Positions 25,742-34,174 of a stretch of DNA of 64,000 nt are shown piece after piece. The stretch covers positions 62,001 to 126,000 of the forward strand of contig NZ_ATDN01000034.1 in the NCBI RefSeq assembly GCF_004014805.1. Reading direction: 5' to 3'. This stretch comes from Mycolicibacterium elephantis DSM 44368 (lineage in GTDB: Bacteria > Actinomycetota > Actinomycetes > Mycobacteriales > Mycobacteriaceae). Below the pieces are notes generated by a model that saw nothing but the letters and a program-made list of their open reading frames with translations, searched no databases and was not told the origin of the DNA. The first letter of the stretch is position 1, and each line of letters starts with the position of its first letter. The translations under genes were made by a program, and so were the position numbers.

Positions 25742-26607
25742 TGGAGCTCACCGCCGACGAGTTGACCGAGGCGCGCAGGGTGATCGCCCGCGCGCTCGAA
25801 GAAGACCTGCGCTACGGGCCGGACGTCACCACGCTGGCGACGGTGCCCGCCGACGCCACGACGACGGCGTCGATGGTCGCACGCGAGGCGGGAGTGGTCG
25901 CGGGCGTGGATGTCACGCTGCTGGTGTTGGACGAGGTGCTCGGCGCCGACGGCTACCAGGTGAAACATCGCGTGCCGGACGGGGCGCGGCTGGAACCCGG
26001 CGCCGTGGTGCTGGCGGTGGAGGCGCCCACGCAGGACCTGCTGACCGCCGAGCGGACGATGTTGAACCTCGTCTGTCACCTCTCGGGAATCGCGACCACG
26101 ACCGCGGCGTGGGTGGACGCGGTGTCCGGTACGAAGGCCAAGATCCGCGACACCCGCAAGACGCTGCCGGGCCTTCGGGCCCTGCAGAAGTACGCGGTGC
26201 GCGTCGGCGGCGGTGTCAACCACCGCATGGGGCTGGGGGATGCGGCGCTGATCAAGGACAACCACGTGGCGGCCGCCGGTTCGGTGGTCGCCGCGCTGCG
26301 GGCCGTTCGCGCCGCGGCGCCGGAGCTGCCCTGTGAAGTCGAGGTCGACTCGCTCGAACAGCTCGATGAGATCCTCGGCGAGGATCTGGGTGACGAAGCG
26401 CTGGTGCTGCTCGACAACTTCCCGGTGTGGCAGACGCAGATCGCCGTCCAGCGACGCGATTCGCGTTCGCCGGCAACCAAACTGGAGTCCTCAGGCGGAT
26501 TGTCGCTGGCGACAGCGGCAGAGTACGCGGGCACCGGCGTGGACTACCTGGCCGTCGGCGCCCTCACCCACTCGGTGTCGGTTCTCGACATCGGCCTGGA
26601 CCTCTAG
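25741..26607 (+). CDS. nadC: Nicotinate-nucleotide pyrophosphorylase (carboxylating) NadC
   Basis: Quinolinate phosphoribosyltransferase making nicotinate mononucleotide, the last step of the nadABC unit. The 288-residue protein has EDLRYGPDVTT, the PRPP and quinolinate binding segments KIRDTRKTLPGLRALQKYAV and GDAALIKDNH, EVEVDSLEQ, and the C-terminal DYLAVGALTHS. It ends in a CTAG shared with the opposing DUF385 gene. Translation is coupled to nadB. Confidence 0.97.
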   Translation: MELTADELTEARRVIARALEEDLRYGPDVTTLATVPADATTTASMVAREAGVVAGVDVTLLVLDEVLGADGYQVKHRVPDGARLEPGAVVLAVEAPTQDLLTAERTMLNLVCHLSGIATTTAAWVDAVSGTKAKIRDTRKTLPGLRALQKYAVRVGGGVNHRMGLGDAALIKDNHVAAAGSVVAALRAVRAAAPELPCEVEVDSLEQLDEILGEDLGDEALVLLDNFPVWQTQIAVQRRDSRSPATKLESSGGLSLATAAEYAGTGVDYLAVGALTHSVSVLDIGLDL

Positions 26608-27014
26608 TCGACGTCGGCGACGAGCACACCCATCTTTCGCGACTGCAGGCGTGCCATGAACGGAAGGCCTTCGGCGTCGCCGCCTGCGGGCACGATCCGC
26701 GGGTTGCTGATGTGCACTGTGCGCGAACCGAAGTCCACCTCGGCCTCGCCGGCGGCGAGCACGTTCTTCACCCAGTCCGTCTTGCCGTGGCCGAGCACGA
26801 TGGCCAGCGTGTTGCCCTTGCGGAACGGGGTGACCAGGGTTTCGTAGGGCTTGTTCGACTTGCGTCCGCGATGTCTGATCTTGGCGACCCCCGGCATGAA
26901 CCGCGCGATCCGCTTGACGACCGGATTCATGTACTTGATCTGCAGGCGCTCGAACGCCGGCGGATACACCATCGGGACACCCGGGGCGTGGTTGGGATGA
27001 TCCTTGGCGGCCAT
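26604..27014 (-). CDS. DUF385 (deazaflavin-dependent nitroreductase-like) family protein
   Basis: A 136-residue split beta-barrel protein with KIRHRGRKSNKPYETLVTP (GRKSGKP-type motif) and a C-terminal beta strand region. It is shorter in the active-site segment than the gene at 4549, so F420 binding is less certain. The start MAAKDHPNH at 27014 is chosen because TAATGT lies 7 bases upstream on the minus strand. Length and place match M. tuberculosis Rv1598c as I remember it. It meets nadC tail to tail at CTAG (26604-26607). Confidence 0.83.
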   Translation of the reverse strand: MAAKDHPNHAPGVPMVYPPAFERLQIKYMNPVVKRIARFMPGVAKIRHRGRKSNKPYETLVTPFRKGNTLAIVLGHGKTDWVKNVLAAGEAEVDFGSRTVHISNPRIVPAGGDAEGLPFMARLQSRKMGVLVADVD

Positions 27015-27027
27015 GAGGTGGACATTA
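27015..27027 (-). promoter_or_regulatory. Leaderless-type promoter of the DUF385 gene
   Basis: On the minus strand TAATGT (27022-27027) fits TANNNT and is followed by 7 bases and ATG 27014. Confidence 0.45.
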
Positions 27028-27165
27028 GTTGACGATGCCCGCTCCACGAAGGGAACGGGCATCGGGAACGGGCATCGCCATCTCCGGGTGCGGCCTCAGC
27101 AGGCCCGACGACCGACTAGCCGCTGTCGCCGACCGAACATGCCGAGACCATCCTCGCCGGGTCGC

Positions 27166-27178
27166 TACGATCGGCCGC
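27166..27178 (+). promoter_or_regulatory. Leaderless-type promoter of the anchored hypothetical gene
   Basis: TACGAT (27166-27171) is followed by 7 bases and ATG 27179, which decides this start against the longer open frame from 27029. Confidence 0.45.
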
Positions 27179-27676
27179 ATGTCTGAGCCATCGGGGTCAT
27201 CACGCAGTTTCGTCGTTGCCATCGCGGCGTTGGTCGTCGCACTTGCCGCGGGAGGCATCGCCGTCTGGGCGTTGGTGAAGGAACCGGCGGAGCCGCCGCA
27301 GTCGACATCGGTGTTCACCGGCACCACCACCGACGACCCGAAGGCCAGCGTCTGCGACGCCTTCAACATCGTGCGAAACGGTGTGCAGATCAACACGAAT
27401 CTGCAGCCGCCCGGCGGGCCGGAAGACGTCACCGGCTCGCTGGCGGTGGCGGGCAACGCACGGGTGGCGCTCTACGACGGCGGCCAGTACCTTCTGGCCC
27501 GCCTGCAGCCGGACACCCCACCGGAGCTGGCCGACGCGGTTCGGGAGTTCGCCAACCACCTGATGGACATCGGTGCCCGCTCGACCTCGGGCATCCCGAA
27601 CACCGATGCCGACCAGGCCGCGCGGCTCAAGGAAGCCGATGCCGCCAACAACAGGATCACCAATCTGTGCAAGTGA
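27179..27676 (+). CDS. Membrane-anchored protein of unknown function
   Basis: A 165-residue protein with a short cytoplasmic N-terminus, one transmembrane helix (about residues 10-33, FVVAIAALVVALAAGGIAVW), a Thr/Pro-rich linker and an extracytoplasmic helical domain. Two cysteines (ASVCDAF near residue 61 and NLCK at the end) could form a disulfide. The pattern resembles mycobacterial exported small helical domains, but no family is recognised. It stands alone between the nad and his operons. Confidence 0.75.
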   Translation: MSEPSGSSRSFVVAIAALVVALAAGGIAVWALVKEPAEPPQSTSVFTGTTTDDPKASVCDAFNIVRNGVQINTNLQPPGGPEDVTGSLAVAGNARVALYDGGQYLLARLQPDTPPELADAVREFANHLMDIGARSTSGIPNTDADQAARLKEADAANNRITNLCK

Positions 27677-27755
27677 GCGCCCGTCTCACCTGATCTGAGC
27701 ACGTGCCGCTTGCCTGCGGCGATATCGATTTGGCCTGTTCTGGGACAATGGCTGT

Positions 27756-29129
27756 GTGAGCCCATCATCACCGGATGTCGAGGTCGTCGCAGGGGCGGCT
27801 TCCACGATCGCCCGCATCGATCTGCGCGGCGCGGAGCTTTCCGCTGCGCGACTGCGGTCGGCGCTGCCCAGAGGCGGCGTCGACGTCGACGCGGTGGTGC
27901 CCAAGGTGCGCCCGATCGTTGATTCGGTGGCCACGCGCGGCGCGGCAGCCGCCCTAGAGTACGGCGAATCCTTCGACGGTGTACGCCCGGCACAGGTGCG
28001 GGTGCCGCAGGAGCGTCTCGACGCGGCGCTGGCCGACCTCGACGCCGATGTCCGCACCGCGCTGGAGGTGGCCATCGAACGCGCCCGCGCCGTGCACGCC
28101 GACCAACGTCGCAGCGACACCACGACGACGCTGGCGCACGGCGCGACCGTCACTGAACGCTGGGTGCCCGTGGAGCGGGTCGGGCTGTACGTGCCCGGTG
28201 GAAACGCCGTCTACCCGTCCAGCGTGGTGATGAACGTCGTGCCCGCCCAGACGGCCGGGGTGGACTCACTGGTGATCGCCAGCCCGCCGCAGTCCGAGGC
28301 CGGACCCTTCCGCGGCCTGCCGCATCCGACCATCCTGGCCGCCGCCGCGCTACTCGGCGTCGACGAGGTGTGGGCCGTCGGCGGTGCCCAGGCCGTCGCG
28401 CTGATGGCGTACGGCGGAACCGATACCGACGGCGCCGGCCTCGCCCCCGTCGACATGATCACCGGCCCGGGAAACATTTACGTCACGGCCGCCAAGCGCA
28501 TCTGTCGCTCCCAGGTCGGCATCGACGCGGAGGCGGGCCCCACCGAGATCGCCATTCTCGCCGATCACACCGCCGACCCCGCGCACGTCGCCGCGGACCT
28601 GATCAGCCAGGCCGAGCACGACGAGATGGCCGCCAGCGTGCTGGTCACCCCCGATGTCGCGCTCGCCGACGCCACCGAGCGCGCGCTGGTTCAGCAGCTG
28701 GAGACCACCGTGCACCGCCAGCGGGTGACGGCCGCGCTGGGCGGCAAACAGTCGGCGATCGTGCTCGTCGACGACCTCGAGGACGGCATCCGTACGGTCA
28801 ACGCGTACGCGGCCGAGCATCTGGAGATCCAGACCGCCGATGCGCGTGCCGTCGCGGCCAAGATCCGTTCCGCGGGAGCGATTTTCGTGGGCCCGTACGC
28901 ACCGGTCAGCCTCGGCGACTACTGCGCGGGGTCCAATCACGTGCTGCCGACCGCCGGATGCGCACGACACTCCAGCGGGCTGTCGGTGCAGACGTTCCTG
29001 CGCGGCATCCACGTCGTGGACTACGACGAGGCGGCGCTCAAGGACGTGTCCGGATACGTCATCACGCTGGCGGAGGCCGAGAACCTGCCCGCGCACGGTG
29101 AAGCGGTGCGGCGGAGGTTCGAAAGGTGA
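27756..29129 (+). CDS. hisD: Histidinol dehydrogenase HisD
   Basis: Zinc and NAD enzyme catalysing the last two oxidations of histidine synthesis. The 457-residue protein has VERVGLYVPGGNAVYPSSVVMN, GPGNIYVTAAKR, GPTEIAILAD, QAEHDE (catalytic and zinc ligands) and YCAGSNHVLPT. The N-terminus is about 19 residues longer than in M. tuberculosis, whose protein begins near IARIDLRGAEL. GTG 27756 is the first usable start, and GACAAT lies 6 bases upstream, which could be a weak leaderless promoter. It is the first gene of the his operon; its stop overlaps hisC (GTGA). Confidence 0.96.
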   Translation: MSPSSPDVEVVAGAASTIARIDLRGAELSAARLRSALPRGGVDVDAVVPKVRPIVDSVATRGAAAALEYGESFDGVRPAQVRVPQERLDAALADLDADVRTALEVAIERARAVHADQRRSDTTTTLAHGATVTERWVPVERVGLYVPGGNAVYPSSVVMNVVPAQTAGVDSLVIASPPQSEAGPFRGLPHPTILAAAALLGVDEVWAVGGAQAVALMAYGGTDTDGAGLAPVDMITGPGNIYVTAAKRICRSQVGIDAEAGPTEIAILADHTADPAHVAADLISQAEHDEMAASVLVTPDVALADATERALVQQLETTVHRQRVTAALGGKQSAIVLVDDLEDGIRTVNAYAAEHLEIQTADARAVAAKIRSAGAIFVGPYAPVSLGDYCAGSNHVLPTAGCARHSSGLSVQTFLRGIHVVDYDEAALKDVSGYVITLAEAENLPAHGEAVRRRFER

Positions 29130-30232
29130 CGCTCGGTAAGGACGTCACCCTGGACGATTTGCCGCTGCGCGAGGACCTGCGCGGCAAGTCGCCGTACGGC
29201 GCACCGCAGTTGGACGTGCCGGTCCGGCTCAACACGAACGAGAACCCGCATCCGCCGACCAAGGCCCTGGTCGACGATGTGACGGCCTCGGTCCACGCGG
29301 TCGCCGGCCAACTGCACCGGTACCCCGACCGTGACGCGGTGGAGCTGCGTGCCGACCTGGCCGCATACCTGAGCCTGCAGACCGGTACCGCGTTGAGCGT
29401 GGAAAACCTCTGGGCCGCCAACGGTTCCAACGAGATACTGCAGCAGCTGCTGCAGGCCTTCGGCGGCCCGGGCCGCAGCGCGATCGGTTTCGTGCCGTCC
29501 TATTCGATGCATCCCATCATCTCCGACGGCACCAGGACCGAATGGCTGGTGGCCAACCGCGCAGAGGACTTCAGCCTGGACACCGACGTCGCCGTGGCCG
29601 CGATCAAGAGACACCGCCCCGACATCGTGTTCATCGCGAGCCCGAACAACCCGTCGGGGCAGAGTGTTTCGCTCGACCAGCTCCGGCTGCTCCTGGAGGC
29701 CCTGCCCGCCGGCGTCGTCATCGTCGACGAGGCCTACGGCGAGTTCTCCTCGCAGCCCAGCGCCGTCCACCTCCTCGAGGACTATCCGGCCAAGCTCGTC
29801 GTCACCCGCACCATGAGCAAGGCCTTCGCGTTCGCCGGTGGGCGGCTCGGATATCTGGCGGCCGCACCGGCGGTGATCGACGCGCTGCTGCTGGTGCGGT
29901 TGCCGTACCATCTGTCGTCGATCACCCAGGCCGCCGCGCGGGCGGCGCTGCGGCACGCCGACGACACGCTGGGCAGCGTGGCCAAGCTCATCGCCGAACG
30001 CAACCGAGTCACCGAAGCGTTGACTGCCATGGGTTTCCGTGTCATCCCCAGCGATGCCAACTTCGTGTTGTTCGGCGAGTTCGCCGACGCGGCCGCCACC
30101 TGGCAACGCTACCTGGACGCCGGGGTGCTGATCCGCGACGTCGGCATCCCCGGATACCTGCGTGCGACCACCGGCCTGGCCGACGAGAACGACGCGCTGC
30201 TTGCCGCCAGCGCCCGAATAGGAGCATCGTGA
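29126..30232 (+). CDS. hisC: Histidinol-phosphate aminotransferase HisC
   Basis: PLP aminotransferase converting imidazole acetol phosphate to histidinol phosphate. The 368-residue fold I protein has VRLNTNENPHPP near the N-terminus, the substrate loop IASPNNPSG, IVDEAYGEF and the PLP lysine in TMSKAFAFAGGRLGY. The C-terminal DVGIPGYLRATTG is typical. GTG 29126 overlaps the hisD stop, and its own stop overlaps hisB. Confidence 0.96.
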   Translation: MTLGKDVTLDDLPLREDLRGKSPYGAPQLDVPVRLNTNENPHPPTKALVDDVTASVHAVAGQLHRYPDRDAVELRADLAAYLSLQTGTALSVENLWAANGSNEILQQLLQAFGGPGRSAIGFVPSYSMHPIISDGTRTEWLVANRAEDFSLDTDVAVAAIKRHRPDIVFIASPNNPSGQSVSLDQLRLLLEALPAGVVIVDEAYGEFSSQPSAVHLLEDYPAKLVVTRTMSKAFAFAGGRLGYLAAAPAVIDALLLVRLPYHLSSITQAAARAALRHADDTLGSVAKLIAERNRVTEALTAMGFRVIPSDANFVLFGEFADAAATWQRYLDAGVLIRDVGIPGYLRATTGLADENDALLAASARIGAS

Positions 30233-30855
30233 CCGAACCCGTGCGCGCGCCCCGCCGCGCGAAGATCGAACGCAAGACCAAGGAATCCGACATCACCGTC
30301 GAGCTCGACCTCGACGGCACCGGACGCGTCGAGATCGCCACCGGCGTGCCGTTCTACGACCACATGCTGACCTCGCTGGGAAGCCACGCCAGCTTCGACC
30401 TGACCGTGCGCGCCACCGGCGATGTCGAGATCGAGGGCCACCACACCATCGAGGACACCGCGATCGTGCTGGGTCAGGCGCTGGGCCAGGCGCTGGGCGA
30501 CAAGAAGGGCATCCGCCGGTTCGGCGACGCGTGGATCCCGATGGACGAGACCCTCGCCCACGCCGCCGTCGACGTCTCCGGCCGGCCGTACTGCGTGCAC
30601 ACCGGCGAGCCGGAACACATGCTGCACTCCACGATCGCGGGTTCTGAGGTGCCCTACCACACCGTGATCAACCGCCACGTGTTCGAAACCCTGGCCTCCA
30701 ACGCCCGCATCGCGCTGCACGTGCGCACGATCTATGGCCGCGACCCGCACCACATCACCGAGGCGCAGTACAAGGCCGTGGCGCGTGCGCTGCGCCAGGC
30801 CGTCGAGTTCGATCCGCGGACGACGGGCGTGCCGTCCACCAAAGGGCTGCTGTGA
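30229..30855 (+). CDS. hisB: Imidazoleglycerol-phosphate dehydratase HisB
   Basis: Manganese enzyme removing water from imidazoleglycerol phosphate. The 208-residue monofunctional protein has GVPFYDHMLTSLGSHASFDL, the metal-binding EGHHTIEDTA and the second histidine pair in DPHHITEAQYKA. The GTG start at 30229 overlaps the hisC stop and has GGAG at 30221-30224. The longer open frame upstream lies inside hisC and is not used. Confidence 0.96.
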   Translation: MTEPVRAPRRAKIERKTKESDITVELDLDGTGRVEIATGVPFYDHMLTSLGSHASFDLTVRATGDVEIEGHHTIEDTAIVLGQALGQALGDKKGIRRFGDAWIPMDETLAHAAVDVSGRPYCVHTGEPEHMLHSTIAGSEVPYHTVINRHVFETLASNARIALHVRTIYGRDPHHITEAQYKAVARALRQAVEFDPRTTGVPSTKGLL

Positions 30856-31472
30856 CAGCGAAAGTCGTCATCCTGGACTACGGTTCGGGCAACCTACGCT
30901 CCGCGCAACGGGCACTGGAGCGGGTCGGCGCCGAGGTCACGGTGACCTCCGACACGCACGCCGCACAGAACGCCGACGGTCTGGTGGTGCCCGGTGTCGG
31001 CGCGTTCCAGGCCTGCATGACGGGGTTGCGCAAGATCGGCGGCGAAAAGGTCATCGCCGATCGGGTGGCGGCCGACCGTCCGGTGCTCGGGGTGTGCGTC
31101 GGCATGCAGATCCTGTTCAGCCGCGGGGTCGAGTTCGGTCACCAGAGCGACGGCTGCGGCCAGTGGCCGGGCGCGGTCGTCCGGTTGGACGCGCCGGTCA
31201 TTCCGCACATGGGCTGGAACGTCGTCGACGCACCGGAGGGCAGCCAACTGTTCGCCGGGCTGGACCCTGACACCCGGTTCTACTTCGTGCACTCCTATGC
31301 CGCGCAGCAGTGGGAAGGCCGCCCCGACGCGCGGCTGACGTGGGCCACCCACCATGTCCCGTTTCTGGCCGCGGTCGAGGACGGGGCGCTGTCGGCGACC
31401 CAGTTCCACCCCGAGAAGAGCGGTGACGCCGGTGCCGCATTGCTCACCAACTGGGTAAAGGGGCTAGGTTGA
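30852..31472 (+). CDS. hisH: Imidazole glycerol phosphate synthase glutaminase subunit HisH
   Basis: Class I glutamine amidotransferase that feeds ammonia to HisF. The 206-residue protein has DYGSGNLRSAQRAL, the nucleophile cysteine in GVCVGMQILF (C82) and the His-Glu pair in QFHPEKSGDAG. GTG 30852 overlaps the hisB stop, and its TGA overlaps the TTG start proposed for priA. Confidence 0.96.
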   Translation: MTAKVVILDYGSGNLRSAQRALERVGAEVTVTSDTHAAQNADGLVVPGVGAFQACMTGLRKIGGEKVIADRVAADRPVLGVCVGMQILFSRGVEFGHQSDGCGQWPGAVVRLDAPVIPHMGWNVVDAPEGSQLFAGLDPDTRFYFVHSYAAQQWEGRPDARLTWATHHVPFLAAVEDGALSATQFHPEKSGDAGAALLTNWVKGLG

Positions 31473-32218
31473 CCGGCGTGCGACAGCAATTGATCCTTCT
31501 TCCCGCCGTCGACGTCGTCGAGGGCCGCGCCGTGCGTCTGGTTCAGGGCCAGGTGGGCAGCGAAACCGTGTACGGTTCGGCACTCGATGCGGCGATGACC
31601 TGGCAACGGGACGGCGCGGAGTGGATTCACCTCGTGGACCTCGATGCCGCGTTCGGCCGCGGCAGCAACCGCGAGCTGCTCGCCGAGGTGGTCGGCAAGC
31701 TCGACGTCGCCGTAGAGCTGTCGGGCGGCATCCGTGACGACGAATCGCTGGCGGCCGCGCTGTCAACCGGCTGTGCGCGCGTCAACCTCGGCACCGCCGC
31801 GCTGGAGAACCCGCAGTGGTGCGCCGCCGTCGTCGCCGAACACGGCGACCGCGTCGCCGTCGGCCTGGACGTGAAGATCGTCGACGGCGAGCACCGGTTG
31901 CGCGGCCGCGGCTGGGAAACCGACGGCGGCGACCTGTGGGATGTACTGGAACGCCTTGACCGCGAAGGATGTTCACGGTTCGTCGTGACCGACGTCACCA
32001 AGGACGGCACGCTGAAGGGACCCAACCTCGAGCTGTTGGCGAAGGTCACCGAGCGCACCGACGCCCCGGTGATCGCGTCCGGCGGCGTGTCCAGCCTCGA
32101 CGACCTGCGGGCCATCGCGACGCTGACCGACCGCGGGGTGGAGGGCGCGATCGTGGGCAAGGCCCTCTACGCCGGGCGGTTCACGCTGCCGGAGGCGCTG
32201 GCCGCGGTGAGGCAGTAG
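31469..32218 (+). CDS. priA: Phosphoribosyl isomerase A, bifunctional HisA/TrpF (PriA)
   Basis: (beta-alpha)8 isomerase that in mycobacteria acts on both the histidine intermediate ProFAR and the tryptophan intermediate phosphoribosyl anthranilate. No separate trpF lies in the trp locus here, which fits. The 249-residue protein has LILLPAVDVVEGRAVRLVQG, ELSGGIRDDESL, VGLDVKI and VTDVTKDGTLKGPN. TTG 31469 overlaps the hisH stop (TTGA), like the other junctions of this operon, and has AAGGGG at 31458-31463. GTG 31478, three codons in, is the start suggested by homologues, and either may be used. Confidence 0.93.
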   Translation: MTGVRQQLILLPAVDVVEGRAVRLVQGQVGSETVYGSALDAAMTWQRDGAEWIHLVDLDAAFGRGSNRELLAEVVGKLDVAVELSGGIRDDESLAAALSTGCARVNLGTAALENPQWCAAVVAEHGDRVAVGLDVKIVDGEHRLRGRGWETDGGDLWDVLERLDREGCSRFVVTDVTKDGTLKGPNLELLAKVTERTDAPVIASGGVSSLDDLRAIATLTDRGVEGAIVGKALYAGRFTLPEALAAVRQ

Positions 32219-33037
32219 ATGGGGCTGAACACCGCCGAACTCGACGAACTGGTGGCGGAGGCCACCGCGATCCTCGACGATGCGGCCAAACCGTTCATCG
32301 AAGGTCACCGCGCGCAATCCGCCGTGCAGAAGAAGGGCAACGATTTCGCCACCGAGGTGGACCTGGCCATCGAACGCCAAGTGGTCGACGCGCTGAAGGC
32401 CAACACCGGCATCGACGTGCACGGTGAGGAGTTCGGCGGCGCGGATCTGGACTCGCCGCTGGTGTGGGTGCTCGACCCGATCGACGGTACGTTCAACTAC
32501 GCGGCCGGCCTGCCGCTGGCGGCGATTCTGCTGGGCCTGCTTCAGGACGGCGAACCGGTGGCCGGCCTGACGTGGCTGCCGTTCACCGGGGAACGGTTCA
32601 CCGGCGTCGCCGGCGGCCCGCTGCGCTACAACGGCGTCGAGCAGGAGCCGCTGCGACCCGTCGAGCTGGAGGAATCCATCGTCGGGGTCGGCACGTTCAA
32701 CGTCGACTCCCGCGGCCGGGTGCCCGGCCGGTACCGGCTGGCGATCATCGAGCACCTGAGCCGGAGGTGTTCGCGGCTGCGGATGCACGGCGCGACGGGA
32801 GTCGACCTCGCGTACACCGCCGCGGGAATCCTCGGCGGCGCAGTCAGTTTCAGCGGTCATGTGTGGGACCACGCGGCCGGGGTCGCGTTGGTGCGCGCCG
32901 CAGGCGGTGCGGCCACCGACCTGGCCGGTAACGACTGGTCGACGGCGTCGCCGTCGGTGCTGGTCGGGTTGCCGGGCATCCACGAACAGCTGCTCGAACT
33001 CATCGCGTCGGTCGGCGAGCCTGAGGACTACCGATGA
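32219..33037 (+). CDS. impA: Inositol monophosphatase family protein ImpA
   Basis: Magnesium-dependent phosphatase of the inositol monophosphatase family. The 272-residue protein has the metal motif WVLDPIDGTFNYAAGLP (about residues 82-98), GEE-like HGEEFGG, and the C-terminal WDHAAGVALVRAAGG. In mycobacteria such genes in the his operon have been proposed as histidinol-phosphatase or inositol phosphatase; the sequence alone does not decide. Its ATG follows the priA stop with no gap, and its stop overlaps hisF (ATGA). Confidence 0.92.
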   Translation: MGLNTAELDELVAEATAILDDAAKPFIEGHRAQSAVQKKGNDFATEVDLAIERQVVDALKANTGIDVHGEEFGGADLDSPLVWVLDPIDGTFNYAAGLPLAAILLGLLQDGEPVAGLTWLPFTGERFTGVAGGPLRYNGVEQEPLRPVELEESIVGVGTFNVDSRGRVPGRYRLAIIEHLSRRCSRLRMHGATGVDLAYTAAGILGGAVSFSGHVWDHAAGVALVRAAGGAATDLAGNDWSTASPSVLVGLPGIHEQLLELIASVGEPEDYR

Positions 33038-33816
33038 ACCCAAGAGACCTTGCGGTACGTGTCATCCCGTGTCTGGATGTCGACGACGGCCGCGTCGTCA
33101 AGGGCGTCAACTTCGAAAACCTGCGTGATGCGGGCGATCCGGTCGAGCTGGCCGCCGTCTACGACGCCGAGGGCGCCGACGAGCTGACGTTCCTGGACGT
33201 CACCGCGTCGTCGTCGGGGCGGGCCACCATGCTGGAGGTCGTCAAGAAGACCGCCGAGCAGGTGTTCATCCCGTTGACCGTCGGCGGCGGGGTGCGGTCG
33301 GTGGCCGACGTGGATGCGCTGCTGCGGGCCGGTGCCGACAAGGTTTCGGTCAACACCGCCGCGATCGCCAACCCCGAGCTGCTGGCCGAACTGTCCCGCC
33401 AGTTCGGGTCGCAGTGCATCGTGCTGTCCGTCGACGCCCGCACGGTTCCGCAGGGTCAGCAGCCCACGCCGTCGGGGTGGGAGGTCACCACGCACGGCGG
33501 CCGGCGCGGCACCGGCATCGACGCCGTCGAATGGGCCACCCGGGGTGCCGAGCTTGGGGTCGGCGAAATCCTGCTGAACTCGATGGATTTCGACGGCACC
33601 AAGGCCGGATTCGATATTCCGATGATCAAGGCGGTCCGCGGGGCGGTCAACGTGCCGGTGATCGCCAGCGGCGGTGCGGGGGCGGTGGAGCACTTCGCAC
33701 CCGCGGTGTTCGCCGGCGCGGACGCGGTGCTGGCCGCCAGCGTGTTTCACTTCCGTGAACTCACCATCGCCGAGGTGAAGGCGGCGATGGCGGCCGAAGG
33801 AATCGTGGTGCGATGA
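33034..33816 (+). CDS. hisF: Imidazole glycerol phosphate synthase cyclase subunit HisF
   Basis: (beta-alpha)8 barrel that joins ammonia from HisH to PRFAR, giving imidazole glycerol phosphate and AICAR. The 260-residue protein has VIPCLDVDDGRVVKG with the catalytic Asp at about residue 15, TVGGGVRS, the second catalytic Asp in VLSVDAR and ASGGAGAVEHF. The ATG overlaps the impA stop. Its own TGA overlaps an ATG (33813) that opens a six-codon mini-ORF leading into hisI. Confidence 0.97.
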   Translation: MNPRDLAVRVIPCLDVDDGRVVKGVNFENLRDAGDPVELAAVYDAEGADELTFLDVTASSSGRATMLEVVKKTAEQVFIPLTVGGGVRSVADVDALLRAGADKVSVNTAAIANPELLAELSRQFGSQCIVLSVDARTVPQGQQPTPSGWEVTTHGGRRGTGIDAVEWATRGAELGVGEILLNSMDFDGTKAGFDIPMIKAVRGAVNVPVIASGGAGAVEHFAPAVFAGADAVLAASVFHFRELTIAEVKAAMAAEGIVVR

Positions 33817-33833
33817 GCGCAGGGCACAGATGA
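33813..33833 (+). other. ATGA-linked mini-ORF between hisF and hisI
   Basis: ATG 33813 overlaps the hisF TGA and opens MSAGHR, which stops with TGA (33831-33833) overlapping the hisI ATG at 33830. It has the same double ATGA logic as the mini-ORFs after bsaP, and both begin ATGAGCGC. It may serve only to keep terminating ribosomes near the next start. Confidence 0.35.
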
Positions 33834-34174
33834 GCCTGGATCCGGGTATCGCGGCGCGGCTCAAACGGGACGCCAACGGCTTGTTCACCGCGGTCGCGCA
33901 GGAACGCGGCACCGGCAAGGTGCTGATGGTGGCGTGGATGGACGACGCCGCGCTGGCCCGCACCCTGGAAACCCGCCAGGCGACCTACTTTTCGCGCTCA
34001 CGCCGGCAGCAGTGGGTCAAGGGCGAGACGTCGGGACACACGCAGTACGTGCACTCGGTGCGCCTGGACTGCGACGGCGACACCGTGCTGCTGGAGGTCG
34101 ATCAGGTCGGCGCGGCCTGCCACACCGGCGATCACACGTGTTTCGACGCCGACGAACTGCTCGGACCGGCGTGA
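33830..34174 (+). CDS. hisI: Phosphoribosyl-AMP cyclohydrolase HisI
   Basis: Zinc enzyme opening the purine ring of PR-AMP, the third step of histidine synthesis. The 114-residue monofunctional protein has WMDDAALARTL, YFSRSRRQQWVKGETSG and the metal-binding DCDGDTVL and AACHTGDHTCF cysteines. The HisE domain is separate in this group and is not in the window. The ATG at 33830 overlaps the mini-ORF stop, and its TGA overlaps the hydrolase GTG. Confidence 0.96.
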   Translation: MSLDPGIAARLKRDANGLFTAVAQERGTGKVLMVAWMDDAALARTLETRQATYFSRSRRQQWVKGETSGHTQYVHSVRLDCDGDTVLLEVDQVGAACHTGDHTCFDADELLGPA

